From Fulvivirga aurantia (GTDB lineage Bacteria > Bacteroidota > Bacteroidia > Cytophagales > Cyclobacteriaceae): a stretch of 6,072 nt of DNA. Location: NCBI RefSeq assembly GCF_009711475.1, contig NZ_SMMD01000711.1:1-6072 (forward strand), read 5' to 3'. A program made the position numbers and the translations under genes. The notes beneath the pieces were generated by a model, which ran no database searches, had not been told where the DNA came from, and saw nothing but the letters and a program-made list of their open reading frames with translations. This document shows, in pieces, positions 1 through 6,006 of this stretch (its first letter is position 1; each line of letters starts with the position of its first letter).

Positions 1-622
1 CTAGAGGTTGTCTGCTTATGTAAAATGCAGAAAGCTGCGAGTCATTATTTTGTTTGACAAAATTCATTTGCTCTGCTCTTATATCCGCTGATATGCTTTT
101 TCGTTTTTTAAAAAGAGCACTTATCGCTTCGTTTCCTGCGTTACGATGCATGAGAGAATCCAGACTTAGTTCAATTTTTGTCTTTGCTATTTCAAAATCC
201 AAAAATTTATTTCTGTGGTTACTATATGCCTCACTAATTTCTGATCCCTTTACGCTGTAATTAAGTGTATTAGGTTGAAGTGAACCACTGACTTTCACTT
301 TGTCATCGGCCTCTAATATTAATGTTATGGCTTTATGTCCTGGTCTGTAGACAGAATTATTCAATCTTGTATACTCAGCTGTTTTCGGAGTTATGTAAGA
401 AATCATAGGTTCTTTTACAGGCATATTATAAAAGAATCTACCACCTTCAGCATATACAGTGTCTAAAATTGGGTCGGTGTCGATGGATGATAACAGATAA
501 TTTTCAACATAGACAGTGTCATTACCAATTCCTGAAATTTCCGCCTCTACGTTATATTCTTGAGTACAGCAAACGGTAAAACATAAAATAAATAGTAGGG
601 GAAGTTTAATAATAGTTTTCAT
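1..622 (-). CDS. DUF4369 / TlpA-like thiol-disulfide family protein, N-terminal part (cut by window edge)
   Basis: An open frame begins at an ATG at 620-622 and stays open to base 1, giving 207 codons; the 3' end lies outside the window. Residues 1-19 are a short basic and hydrophobic export signal (MKTIIKLPLLFILCFTVCC). One of the two adjacent Cys residues (18/19) could be a lipobox cysteine, though Cys at -1 is not classical. Residues about 22-125 look like a DUF4369 domain: a 'xVEAEISGIGNDTVYVEN' opening strand, a 'GGRFFYNMPV' turn, then 'LILEADDKVKVSGSL' and a 'YSVKGSE' strand. Residues 126-187 are a helical linker, and 188-207 (starting FVKQNNDSQLSAFYISR) match the segment that precedes the thioredoxin/AhpC-TSA domain in this family. 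Known members are Bacteroidota periplasmic TlpA-like oxidoreductases. The CXXC domain is not visible here, so redox activity is inferred. It starts 31 bases after the preceding lipoprotein gene and is probably the third gene of that operon. Confidence 0.8.
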   Translation of the reverse strand, partial: MKTIIKLPLLFILCFTVCCTQEYNVEAEISGIGNDTVYVENYLLSSIDTDPILDTVYAEGGRFFYNMPVKEPMISYITPKTAEYTRLNNSVYRPGHKAITLILEADDKVKVSGSLQPNTLNYSVKGSEISEAYSNHRNKFLDFEIAKTKIELSLDSLMHRNAGNEAISALFKKRKSISADIRAEQMNFVKQNNDSQLSAFYISRQPL

Positions 623-653
623 TGTTTGTAACCGTTTGGAATGACTTATTAAG

Positions 654-1352
654 CTATATTGGTTTTAAATTCTCAATACTCATCTCACCACAATAGATTT
701 CTGTATCGTTTACTTTGTAATATAAGTTATTATCCCTCAAGAAAAATTCTGTGCGTACTACACCCTGAACTCCTTTATTGAACAGCGTAGCCACATAAAA
801 TATGATAGAATCTCCCGGCTTTATAGTCTTGGTTAAGGTAGACGGCTTATTTAATACCGCACCGAATACTGGTTCTACAGTCTCAAGGCCATAGTTAAAC
901 ATAGAGGCTTTATTAAGAGTCATTTCGTTATCAGGTAATAACAGTTTGAAGTAAATATGCTCATCTGCAGATAACTCAATTGAATCAACCGGAAAAGTGA
1001 TCGCGATTTCCGTTGGTTTAGGGAGGTTGCTTGTTATTTGAGTCCAGAAAATGGTATAGACATAGTCTTTGCCATACGGATCGGAATAACGTAAACCACC
1101 TTTTGGGAAGCTGTTTACTATAGTCAATTTATGGCCAGCAGTGTCTGCATATTCGTTTGTGGTGTAAATAAACTGGTCTACCGCTGTAGGTTTTTCTTTT
1201 TGACTTTGTATCTCATGAGCGGTTTCTTTAGAATCGCTGATTTCGGTGTGCTCAGTAGTAGGTTTATCTGCTTTGTTGCAAGAGAAAAACGCACTAAGGA
1301 ATATCACCCAAGAAAGTCTGACCAATTTTATATAACTGTTTGTTGCTAACAA
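654..1352 (-). CDS. Putative lipoprotein of unknown function
   Basis: This protein has up to 232 residues. A lipoprotein signal is visible: a basic residue, a hydrophobic stretch (LSWVIFLSAFFSC) and Cys25 as the likely lipidation site. Residues 26-55 are a polar, charged linker rich in E, K, S and T. The remaining ~175 residues have alternating hydrophobic/polar patterns suggesting a beta-rich folded domain, including 'NSFPKGGLRYSDPYGKDYVY' and 'TIKPGDSIIFYVATLFNKG'. No known family or catalytic motif is recognised. There is no ATG before the signal peptide. The first possible start is TTG at 1350-1352; a second TTG at 1323-1325 gives a more compact signal peptide (16 residues before Cys) and is preceded by an A/T-rich stretch. 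The frame is closed upstream. The gene begins 5 (or 32) bases after the preceding gene's stop, so co-transcription is very likely. Attachment to the inner or outer membrane cannot be decided. Confidence 0.75.
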   Translation of the reverse strand: MLATNSYIKLVRLSWVIFLSAFFSCNKADKPTTEHTEISDSKETAHEIQSQKEKPTAVDQFIYTTNEYADTAGHKLTIVNSFPKGGLRYSDPYGKDYVYTIFWTQITSNLPKPTEIAITFPVDSIELSADEHIYFKLLLPDNEMTLNKASMFNYGLETVEPVFGAVLNKPSTLTKTIKPGDSIIFYVATLFNKGVQGVVRTEFFLRDNNLYYKVNDTEIYCGEMSIENLKPI

Positions 1353-1357
1353 TATGC

Positions 1358-1876
1358 TTAGTATTTGAATACTTCTTGTGGAGGGCTTAAGCGTACGAGT
1401 TTGATGTCATTGCGAATAATCACTGATTTAATCTCTACATCATATTCCTCATCGTTATATGTAAATACCAAAAGTCCTCTGTAGATTTCCAATCCATTTT
1501 GTTGCTCTAGCTCATACTTGTAGCGTGCGAATTTTATCTTCTCCCAAACAATATCCGCATTTTCAGAGAAGTAGGCTATGCCGCGGTGGTCATTGAGCGC
1601 CATACTTTCCCATCTTTCCTTTGGCATTTGCATGATCTGTTCTTTTTGCTGCTCATCAGTGATGTTGTAATGTTTGACAAGGCTTTGCAACTCATTATGT
1701 CTCATCATCTTCTTCACAAACTTGCTTTCAGTAATGTTGTCAAATTTGGATAACAAGTCGAACACCTTTTTGCCGGCCTCTTGAGGGTCAATAGACTGTT
1801 GAGCTTTTAGAAAAGAAGGTATACTAATCTGTACGGTAAGAAAGACTAGAAAGCAGAGGGTTGTGTTTTTAATCAT
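1358..1876 (-). CDS. Secreted protein of unknown function
   Basis: The product has 172 residues from the ATG at 1874-1876. An upstream in-frame ATG at 1904-1906 would add ten residues (MCALTHQPLN) that do not look like a signal-peptide start, so the inner ATG is preferred. It begins a clean Sec signal peptide: MIKN, a hydrophobic core (TTLCFLVFLTVQISIPSFL) and a likely signal peptidase I site after KAQ. The mature part has a helical, charged first half (about residues 30-95, K/E/Q/M-rich) and a more beta-like C-terminal half ('GLLVFTYNDEEYDVEIKSVIIRND'). No Cys follows the signal, so a soluble periplasmic or exported protein is expected. No family is recognised. It is the promoter-proximal gene of the leftward operon; its TAA stop at 1358-1360 is almost adjacent to the start of the lipoprotein gene, suggesting related envelope roles. 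Confidence 0.75.
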   Translation of the reverse strand: MIKNTTLCFLVFLTVQISIPSFLKAQQSIDPQEAGKKVFDLLSKFDNITESKFVKKMMRHNELQSLVKHYNITDEQQKEQIMQMPKERWESMALNDHRGIAYFSENADIVWEKIKFARYKYELEQQNGLEIYRGLLVFTYNDEEYDVEIKSVIIRNDIKLVRLSPPQEVFKY

Positions 1877-2312
1877 GTTTAAGGGTTGGTGAGTCAAAGC
1901 GCACAATTAGTGAAATTTTGAATTTACGACCGCTAAAATCAAATAAAGAGCCTTAGGTTGCAAGATATTTTTGTGAAAAGCTGGTGAAGGGTGAATAATG
2001 AGGAGCTTGAATATAAATCTGAATTACGAATTACTAATCAAGACATAGCGGTTTCCAAGCCTCAGAGACCTCTACGAGTGACTCTTAGGAGGTGAAAAAG
2101 GATTTTTTAATTAAGGATTTCAAAACTTTTGGATTCAAAGTATTTCAACATGGGTCAAAGCTTATCAAATTTCTACCAATCTATTACTTTTCAATCAAGT
2201 AATTCTTAGAATATTATTTATCAGATGAAACAATACAAATGTGAGCAAACATAAGCGCTGGTGGTCTGTTGCTATCGGTATAAATAAACCACGAAACAAA
2301 ACCAACAAAGCT
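1877..2312. other. Divergent intergenic region between the secreted-protein operon and katA
   Basis: This 436-base AT-rich stretch holds no credible gene. It must contain the promoter(s) of the leftward operon and of katA, but I could not find a good match on either strand to the Bacteroidota sigma consensus (TTTG about 19 bases before TAxxTTTG). Weak fragments exist, such as TACTTTTC near 2184 on the plus strand and TTTATTTG on the minus strand near 1945, without a matching upstream element. The only clear structure is the imperfect hairpin repeat at 2060-2096, followed on the plus strand by six T at 2103-2108. No peroxide-regulator operator (OxyR- or PerR-type) could be identified by eye. 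Confidence 0.5.
2060..2096. repeat. Imperfect hairpin repeat, copy A (related to 4296-4332)
   Basis: The left arm CCTCAGAGAC and right arm GACTCTTAGG form 8 pairs out of 10 around a 10-base loop, and the element continues into AGGTGAA. Aligned without gaps to 4296-4332 it matches at 27 of 37 positions, with the best agreement in the arms and the trailing GTGAA. A run of six T follows at 2103-2108, so on the plus strand it could end transcription, but no plus-strand gene lies upstream within the window. It is a candidate dispersed palindromic (REP-like) element or a structured regulatory site. Confidence 0.5.
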
Positions 2313-3812
2313 ATGTCTGATAAAAAACGATTAACCACCTCTGCGGGGGCGCCTTTCGTGACCAACGAAACCTCCAAAACGGCAGGGCCGAGAGGTCCTG
2401 TTATGCTCGATGACTACCAATTGATCGAGAAGCTGGCCCATCAAAACCGTGAGCGCATCCCCGAGCGTGTTGTGCATGCCAACGGATGGGGAGCACAGGG
2501 AAAATTTACAGTCACACACGATATAACCAAATACACACGAGCAGCCTTGTTTTCTGAAGTCGGAAAAGAAACGGAAGTACTGGCGCGCTGGTCTACCGTG
2601 GCTGGAGAAAAGGGGGCCGCAGATGCTGAGCGTGATGTGCGCGGTTTCTCACTCAAGTTTTATACTGAAGAGGGTAACTGGGATATGGTAGGTAATAATA
2701 CCCCGATATTCTTCATTCGTGATGGATACAAATTCCCTGATTTTATAAGAACGCAAAAGAGACATCCTAAAACCAATTTAAGATCACCGGAGGCCATGTT
2801 TGATTTTTGGGCCGCACAGCCCGAGTCGGTGCATCAGGTTACGATTTTAATGTCAGACAGAGGGTTGCCGGTCAATCCGATGCACATGAATGGCTACGGC
2901 TCGCACACCTATTCTTTTTGGAATAAAGATGGTGAGCGCTTTTGGGTTAAATTTCACTTTAAAACCCAGCAAGGCCATAAGCATTATACCAACGAAGAGG
3001 CTGAGAAGATCATTGGTAAAACCAGAGAAAGCTATCAGGAGGATCTTTACAACGCGATTGATCAGGGTAACTTCCCCAAATGGACCTTATTTATACAGGT
3101 GATGCCTGAGGCAGATGCTGAGAAAACAGCTTACAATCCATTTGACCTTACCAAAGTGTGGCCACATAGCGATTATCCGCTCATTGAGGTGGGAGAGTTA
3201 GAAATGAATAAAAACCCTGATAACTACTTTCAAATGGTAGAAAATGCCGCTTACTCACCGTCTAACAAGGTGCCGGGTATCGGTTTTTCACCTGATAAGA
3301 TGTTACAGGCACGCGTATTTTCTTATGCAGACGCCCACCGATATCGTCTGGGTACACATTACGAGGCACTACCTGCCAATGCAGCAAAGAGTCCCGTCAA
3401 TCATTACCATAAAGATGGTCAGATGAGGTTCTTTACCAACGATTTTGATAACCCTGATGCGTATTATGAGCCCAATAGGTTTGATGGACCAACTGCCAAC
3501 CCGGAATTTGAGGAACCACCATTAAAAGTTTCTGGCGATATCTCTCGCTATGAGCAGCAAGAAACGATGGACGACTATGAGCAGCCCAGGGCGCTTTTTG
3601 AGAATGTGTTGGAAGATGATGAAAAGGAAAGAATGTATTTCAACTATGCAGCAGCCATGAGCCCGTGCTCAGACGAGGTAAAAGAGCGCTGGCTGGCCGT
3701 GCTAAAGAAAGTGCACCCTGACTATGAGGCCGGTGTGAGAAAAGCCCTTGAGAATGTAGATAGCGATGTAAACACGGTACCAGTAACAGATGATTCTAAA
3801 GTGAGAACCTAG
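2313..3812 (+). CDS. katA: Haem catalase (small-subunit, KatA-type)
   Basis: A complete 499-residue monofunctional haem catalase, converting two hydrogen peroxide molecules to water and oxygen in the cytoplasm; family members are usually tetramers. Visible hallmarks are the N-terminal 'TTSAGAP...TAGPRGP' segment; distal His55 in '[11 protein letters not shown]'; '[10 protein letters not shown]'; the '[19 protein letters not shown]' block; Asn128 in '[12 protein letters not shown]'; and the proximal haem ligand Tyr338 with Arg334 in '[14 protein letters not shown]'. The length fits small-subunit catalases, and there is no signal peptide. I chose the ATG at 2313 because the protein from there starts with the family's typical MSDKK; the frame extends upstream to a GTG at 2241, but that 24-residue extension is unlike catalases. 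The usual Lys two residues after the distal His is Asn57 here. Base composition looks more GC-rich than the flanking genes, which may reflect high expression or transfer. It forms an operon with the ankyrin gene that starts 2 bases after its TAG stop. Confidence 0.98.
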   Translation: MSDKKRLTTSAGAPFVTNETSKTAGPRGPVMLDDYQLIEKLAHQNRERIPERVVHANGWGAQGKFTVTHDITKYTRAALFSEVGKETEVLARWSTVAGEKGAADAERDVRGFSLKFYTEEGNWDMVGNNTPIFFIRDGYKFPDFIRTQKRHPKTNLRSPEAMFDFWAAQPESVHQVTILMSDRGLPVNPMHMNGYGSHTYSFWNKDGERFWVKFHFKTQQGHKHYTNEEAEKIIGKTRESYQEDLYNAIDQGNFPKWTLFIQVMPEADAEKTAYNPFDLTKVWPHSDYPLIEVGELEMNKNPDNYFQMVENAAYSPSNKVPGIGFSPDKMLQARVFSYADAHRYRLGTHYEALPANAAKSPVNHYHKDGQMRFFTNDFDNPDAYYEPNRFDGPTANPEFEEPPLKVSGDISRYEQQETMDDYEQPRALFENVLEDDEKERMYFNYAAAMSPCSDEVKERWLAVLKKVHPDYEAGVRKALENVDSDVNTVPVTDDSKVRT

Positions 3813-3814
3813 TG

Positions 3815-4273
3815 ATGATGGATATAATGGAAGCGATCAGGAAAGAGGATAATGAGGCCTTAAAACAGGCTTTAGAAGCAAACCCTGATTTGGTAAATCA
3901 AAAAGATGAGCGGGGATTTACTCCGCTCATTTTAGCTACCTATTTTGAAAATCTGAAAGCCACGAAAATCATTTTGAGCTACCAGCCGGAAATAAATGCG
4001 CAAGATGCCAGTGGAAACACAGCGCTGATGGGCGTAAGTTTTAAGGGCTATTTTAAGCTGGCACAATTGCTTATAGATAATGGTGCAAATGTTAACGTCC
4101 AAAATTATAACGGTGCTACAGCCTTGTTTTTTGCCGCCACCTTTGGGCAGCCAGAAATTGTGAAACTGTTATTGGAAAATGGTGCTGATACCAGCATCAA
4201 AGACCAGAACGGTAATACTGCCAAAAAACAGGCTCAAATGCAGGGGAATAAGCAGATTGAGGCTTTGCTTTGA
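3815..4273 (+). CDS. Ankyrin-repeat protein, catalase-associated
   Basis: The protein has 152 residues and is almost entirely ankyrin repeats. A degenerate N-terminal repeat (about residues 5-31) is followed by three good 33-residue repeats at 32-64, 65-97 and 98-130, each with the G-x-T-(P/A)-L turn and a 'LL...GA(D/N)' helix end. A truncated cap repeat at 131-152 closes the protein. It has no signal peptide or membrane segment, so it is expected in the cytoplasm with the catalase. The frame opens with GTG ATG ATG straight after the katA stop; ATG 3815 is taken as start, with ATG 3818, ATG 3827 or GTG 3812 as alternatives. With no obvious ribosome binding site, translation is probably coupled to katA. 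Catalase-linked ankyrin proteins are known: AnkB supports KatB activity in Pseudomonas aeruginosa (periplasmic there), and Cj1386 in Campylobacter jejuni has been linked to haem supply for KatA. A similar catalase-assisting role is inferred from the arrangement. Confidence 0.93.
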   Translation: MMDIMEAIRKEDNEALKQALEANPDLVNQKDERGFTPLILATYFENLKATKIILSYQPEINAQDASGNTALMGVSFKGYFKLAQLLIDNGANVNVQNYNGATALFFAATFGQPEIVKLLLENGADTSIKDQNGNTAKKQAQMQGNKQIEALL

Positions 4274-4288
4274 TGTTTAAAAACTCTT

Positions 4289-4334
4289 ACTTCACCCTCA
4301 GAGTCATTAGCGGAGGACTCTGAGGATGTGAAGT
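4289..4334. terminator. Strong hairpin between convergent genes (copy B of the repeat); possible bidirectional terminator
   Basis: The stem has 17 pairs: ACTTCAC/GTGAAGT (7) and CCTCAGAGTC/GACTCTGAGG (10), with a 2-base AT bulge on the right side and a 10-base loop (4306-4315). It lies 15 bases after the ankyrin gene stop and about 60 bases from the stop of the opposite-strand FISUMP gene, where a shared terminator is expected. There is no T-run on either side, so it is not a classical intrinsic terminator. Because it resembles the hairpin at 2060-2096, it could instead be a dispersed palindromic repeat that also protects or ends transcripts. Confidence 0.5.
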
Positions 4335-4394
4335 GGTCACTTGTCATCTAAGGAAAAAGAAAGGTGCTTATAAAGACTTTCGCAGTGCCTGATT

Positions 4395-5006
4395 TCACTT
4401 TTTGATGCATCTCACTGAAAAACCATAAATTAAATGTTGCTTTGCTTGCCTTATCTTATTTTCATCCTTTTCAAAAATCACTGCCCATGCAAAATCTTCT
4501 TGCCTGCTCTTTGACCATATTATATTGCTTTCTTCAAACTTATTAGGGTGCTCTCCATTATTTCCGTACCCAGCATACCTTGCCGAAAATCCATCGATAT
4601 TTATAGCGAGCGCTTCATGTCCCCAAAAGGATGAGTCTTTCAATATTTGAGAGTTCACCTCTCCTCCATTATCTTGTATCAGCTTCATCCAATCACTGTT
4701 ATCTGGCAATTCCCAGCCGGTTGGACATACTTGGCAAGCTGTTTCATAATCGTATAATAATCCATATTTACTCTTCATCGTTGAGTCTTGGTTAGGATTA
4801 TAATATTGTATGGCTTCACCATTTCTATCCTTTGTCACGCGAAGGTTTTCTGTCATCCATAAAACTCCCTGATAGTTTTTAACCGAATAATCATTCCCAT
4901 CAATGTCTGTCATCTGCAATTCATTGTCTGCACATCTGGTAAAAAGAACTAACAGTAGTGTAGCACATGCCATCACCTTAAATGCCTGTATTATTGATTT
5001 TATCAT
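4395..5006 (-). CDS. FISUMP-domain lipoprotein (Fibrobacter succinogenes major paralogous domain)
   Basis: The product has 203 residues from an ATG at 5004-5006. Residues 1-25 are a signal sequence (MIKSIIQAFKVM, then ACATLLLVLFTRC) ending in a likely lipidated Cys25, although Arg at -1 is unusual for a lipobox. Residues about 32-201 carry the FISUMP pattern: 'DIDGNDYSVKNYQGVLWMTENL' (34-55), 'YYNP' then 'KYGLLYDYETA' (80-90), 'CPTGWELPDNSDW' (94-106) and a C-terminal 'GFSVRCIKK' (195-203). Known members are surface or secreted proteins, often in many copies in Bacteroidota and Fibrobacteres; their function is not defined, and the fold is thought to be related to C-type-lectin or formylglycine-generating-enzyme folds. 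Cys91, Cys94 and Cys200 might form disulfides. The gene stands alone: its stop faces the ankyrin gene and 108 bases with hairpins separate it from the upstream gene, so it may have its own promoter. Confidence 0.85.
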   Translation of the reverse strand: MIKSIIQAFKVMACATLLLVLFTRCADNELQMTDIDGNDYSVKNYQGVLWMTENLRVTKDRNGEAIQYYNPNQDSTMKSKYGLLYDYETACQVCPTGWELPDNSDWMKLIQDNGGEVNSQILKDSSFWGHEALAINIDGFSARYAGYGNNGEHPNKFEESNIIWSKSRQEDFAWAVIFEKDENKIRQAKQHLIYGFSVRCIKK

Positions 5007-5041
5007 CTTACTGTTTTATTAAACTTAATTGTTTATCCATC

Positions 5042-5070
5042 TTTCGAGTTAAACGTAGTAGGACTCGAGA
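5042..5070. repeat. Small inverted repeat, TCGAGT...ACTCGA
   Basis: The 6-base arms at 5044-5049 and 5063-5068 are perfect, with a possible extension by a G-T wobble and a T-A pair, around a 13-base loop. It sits directly before the larger palindrome at 5077-5108, so the two may be parts of one repeat element. No function can be assigned; the stem is short enough to arise by chance. Confidence 0.35.
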
Positions 5071-5076
5071 TAGGTA

Positions 5077-5108
5077 CAATAGCACAAGCGGACGCTTGCG
5101 CTAGATTG
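5077..5108. repeat. GC-rich REP-like palindrome
   Basis: CAAGCG and CGCTTG pair around a 2-base GA gap. After one A-C mismatch the stem continues with AGC/GCT and, past an AG bulge, CAAT/ATTG, giving about 13 pairs in 32 bases. It is distinctly GC-rich compared with its AT-rich surroundings. It lies 7 bases beyond the stop of the two-helix membrane protein gene and upstream of the FISUMP gene, so it could end or stabilise the upstream transcript. There is no T-run on the minus strand. The compact head with side mismatches resembles REP palindromes, a guess from shape only. Confidence 0.5.
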
Positions 5109-5114
5109 GTTTGA

Positions 5115-5621
5115 TTAGCTATTTATCACTTCGTTCAGTTTCTTGTTATGACGTTTATCCCTGAGTTTGCTGCTGACAATCCACCAAATGGCTATTCCAT
5201 ATCCAATTAAAGCAAGAATGGTTATGATATGTATTCCAAGGAAGAAGACAATGATGGCAAGCACAGCTGTCAGTAAAAGTTCAACGTAATAATGTTCTTT
5301 TTCTTCAAGTCTACGTTGGATGATCTGCTTGTTGCCTCGTCCTTTTCTAATTCGTTCATTTGTCTTTTTAACGAATTGCTCAATTGAGTGAAATCTATCT
5401 TGGTCTGAAAGAGAAAAACAGATTCCAAATGTGAGTTCGATATCTTCGAAAAACCGATAATATCTGCGCACACCTTTAAATGAGTTCTTTATGTTGTTCT
5501 TAGTAGTTGGTGGGTTCAGTAAGTAGTCTAAAAACCTGGATTCATCGTAATAGGTATTAGGAGTTTGCCTGTTTCGTTGAAATACTATAATTATTTCTGA
5601 TTTAAGTTTTTCGGAGTTCAT
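5115..5621 (-). CDS. Small membrane protein with basic soluble N-terminus and two C-terminal helices; function unknown
   Basis: The product has 168 residues from an ATG at 5619-5621. Residues 1-110 are soluble and strongly basic, with aromatic-rich segments such as 'FKGVRRYYRFFEDIE' (48-62), and end in a charged helical stretch (about 79-110, many K/R/E). Two hydrophobic segments follow, about 113-129 and 132-150, forming a helical hairpin, and the tail (151-168) is again basic. By the positive-inside rule, both the N-terminal domain and the tail should face the cytoplasm. There is no signal peptide and no motif of a known family. The start lies one base after the TAA of the upstream domain-II-like gene (TAA G ATG), so translation is almost certainly coupled and the two products probably work together. 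A GC-rich palindrome lies just past its stop. Confidence 0.7.
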   Translation of the reverse strand: MNSEKLKSEIIIVFQRNRQTPNTYYDESRFLDYLLNPPTTKNNIKNSFKGVRRYYRFFEDIELTFGICFSLSDQDRFHSIEQFVKKTNERIRKGRGNKQIIQRRLEEKEHYYVELLLTAVLAIIVFFLGIHIITILALIGYGIAIWWIVSSKLRDKRHNKKLNEVINS

Positions 5622-5622
5622 C

Positions 5623-6006
5623 TTAGATGTCTTGAGAGTCTATTGTCAATTTCTCTCTATCTGGTGGCTTGTTAGAATGTTCGATTGGCTTCAAATAGTA
5701 GTGGAAAATGTTGTTGGACTCCTTCTTTTTTATGACTTCAAGTGATTGACCTCTCTTTTGTGAGTTGTTAAATCTCAAAAGCAAATATTCAGTTGATTCG
5801 TTCTTAAAAATCACTTGTTTACCTTCAGCATGGTCAAATAGTATTCGAGCTTTAACCTTCCAAGACAAACCCGAATATTCAGAAGTTAGTAAAGTACCCT
5901 TCTCAAGTCCCTGTTGATAATGTTGGAGTTCAACCACAACTCCACGACCAGGGATGTTGAAACTATTCCTTGTTAGAGCAATTGCTTTTGTTTCTTTAAT
6001 GTTCAT
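5623..6006 (-). CDS. Small protein with an EF-Tu domain II-like beta-barrel; function unknown
   Basis: The product has 127 residues from an ATG at 6004-6006, preceded by an A-run. Residues about 7-80 resemble the second (beta-barrel) domain of translation GTPases such as EF-Tu: 'FNIPGRGVVVEL' (16-27) parallels the EF-Tu 'FSITGRGTVVTG' strand-turn-strand, 'GLEKGTLL' (33-40) parallels 'VKVGDEV', 'WKVKARILFD' (49-58) matches the next strand, and 'EYLLLRF' (73-79) matches the closing 'VGLLLRG' strand. There is no GTP-binding domain and no room for one. Residues 81-127 are polar and charged and probably partly disordered. No signal peptide or membrane segment is present, so it should be cytoplasmic. 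In known GTPases this barrel contacts RNA or protein partners; a similar adaptor role is only inferred. It is the upstream gene of a coupled pair with the two-helix membrane protein; any gene further upstream lies outside the window. Confidence 0.7.
   Translation of the reverse strand: MNIKETKAIALTRNSFNIPGRGVVVELQHYQQGLEKGTLLTSEYSGLSWKVKARILFDHAEGKQVIFKNESTEYLLLRFNNSQKRGQSLEVIKKKESNNIFHYYLKPIEHSNKPPDREKLTIDSQDI

Noticed and set aside
54..260. Plus-strand open frame of 68 codons
   Set aside because: It lies opposite the DUF4369-type gene, whose protein pattern is convincing; the plus-strand product has no recognisable features.
1877..1906. Upstream ATG adding ten residues to the secreted protein
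   Set aside because: The extra residues spoil an otherwise clean signal peptide that begins at the ATG at 1874-1876.
2279..2284. TATAAA as a -10 promoter element for katA
   Set aside because: There is no suitable upstream element, and Bacteroidota housekeeping promoters use a different consensus; A/T-rich matches are expected by chance.
2241..2312. GTG-initiated 24-residue N-terminal extension of catalase
   Set aside because: The extension is unlike catalase N-termini, while the ATG at 2313 gives the family-typical MSDKK start and normal length.
2331..2656. Minus-strand open frames inside the start of katA
   Set aside because: They are shadows of the strongly conserved catalase frame.
5270..5473. 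Second minus-strand frame inside the two-helix membrane protein gene
   Set aside because: It overlaps out of frame, has no good start context, and the main frame fits the operon spacing and has a coherent membrane topology.
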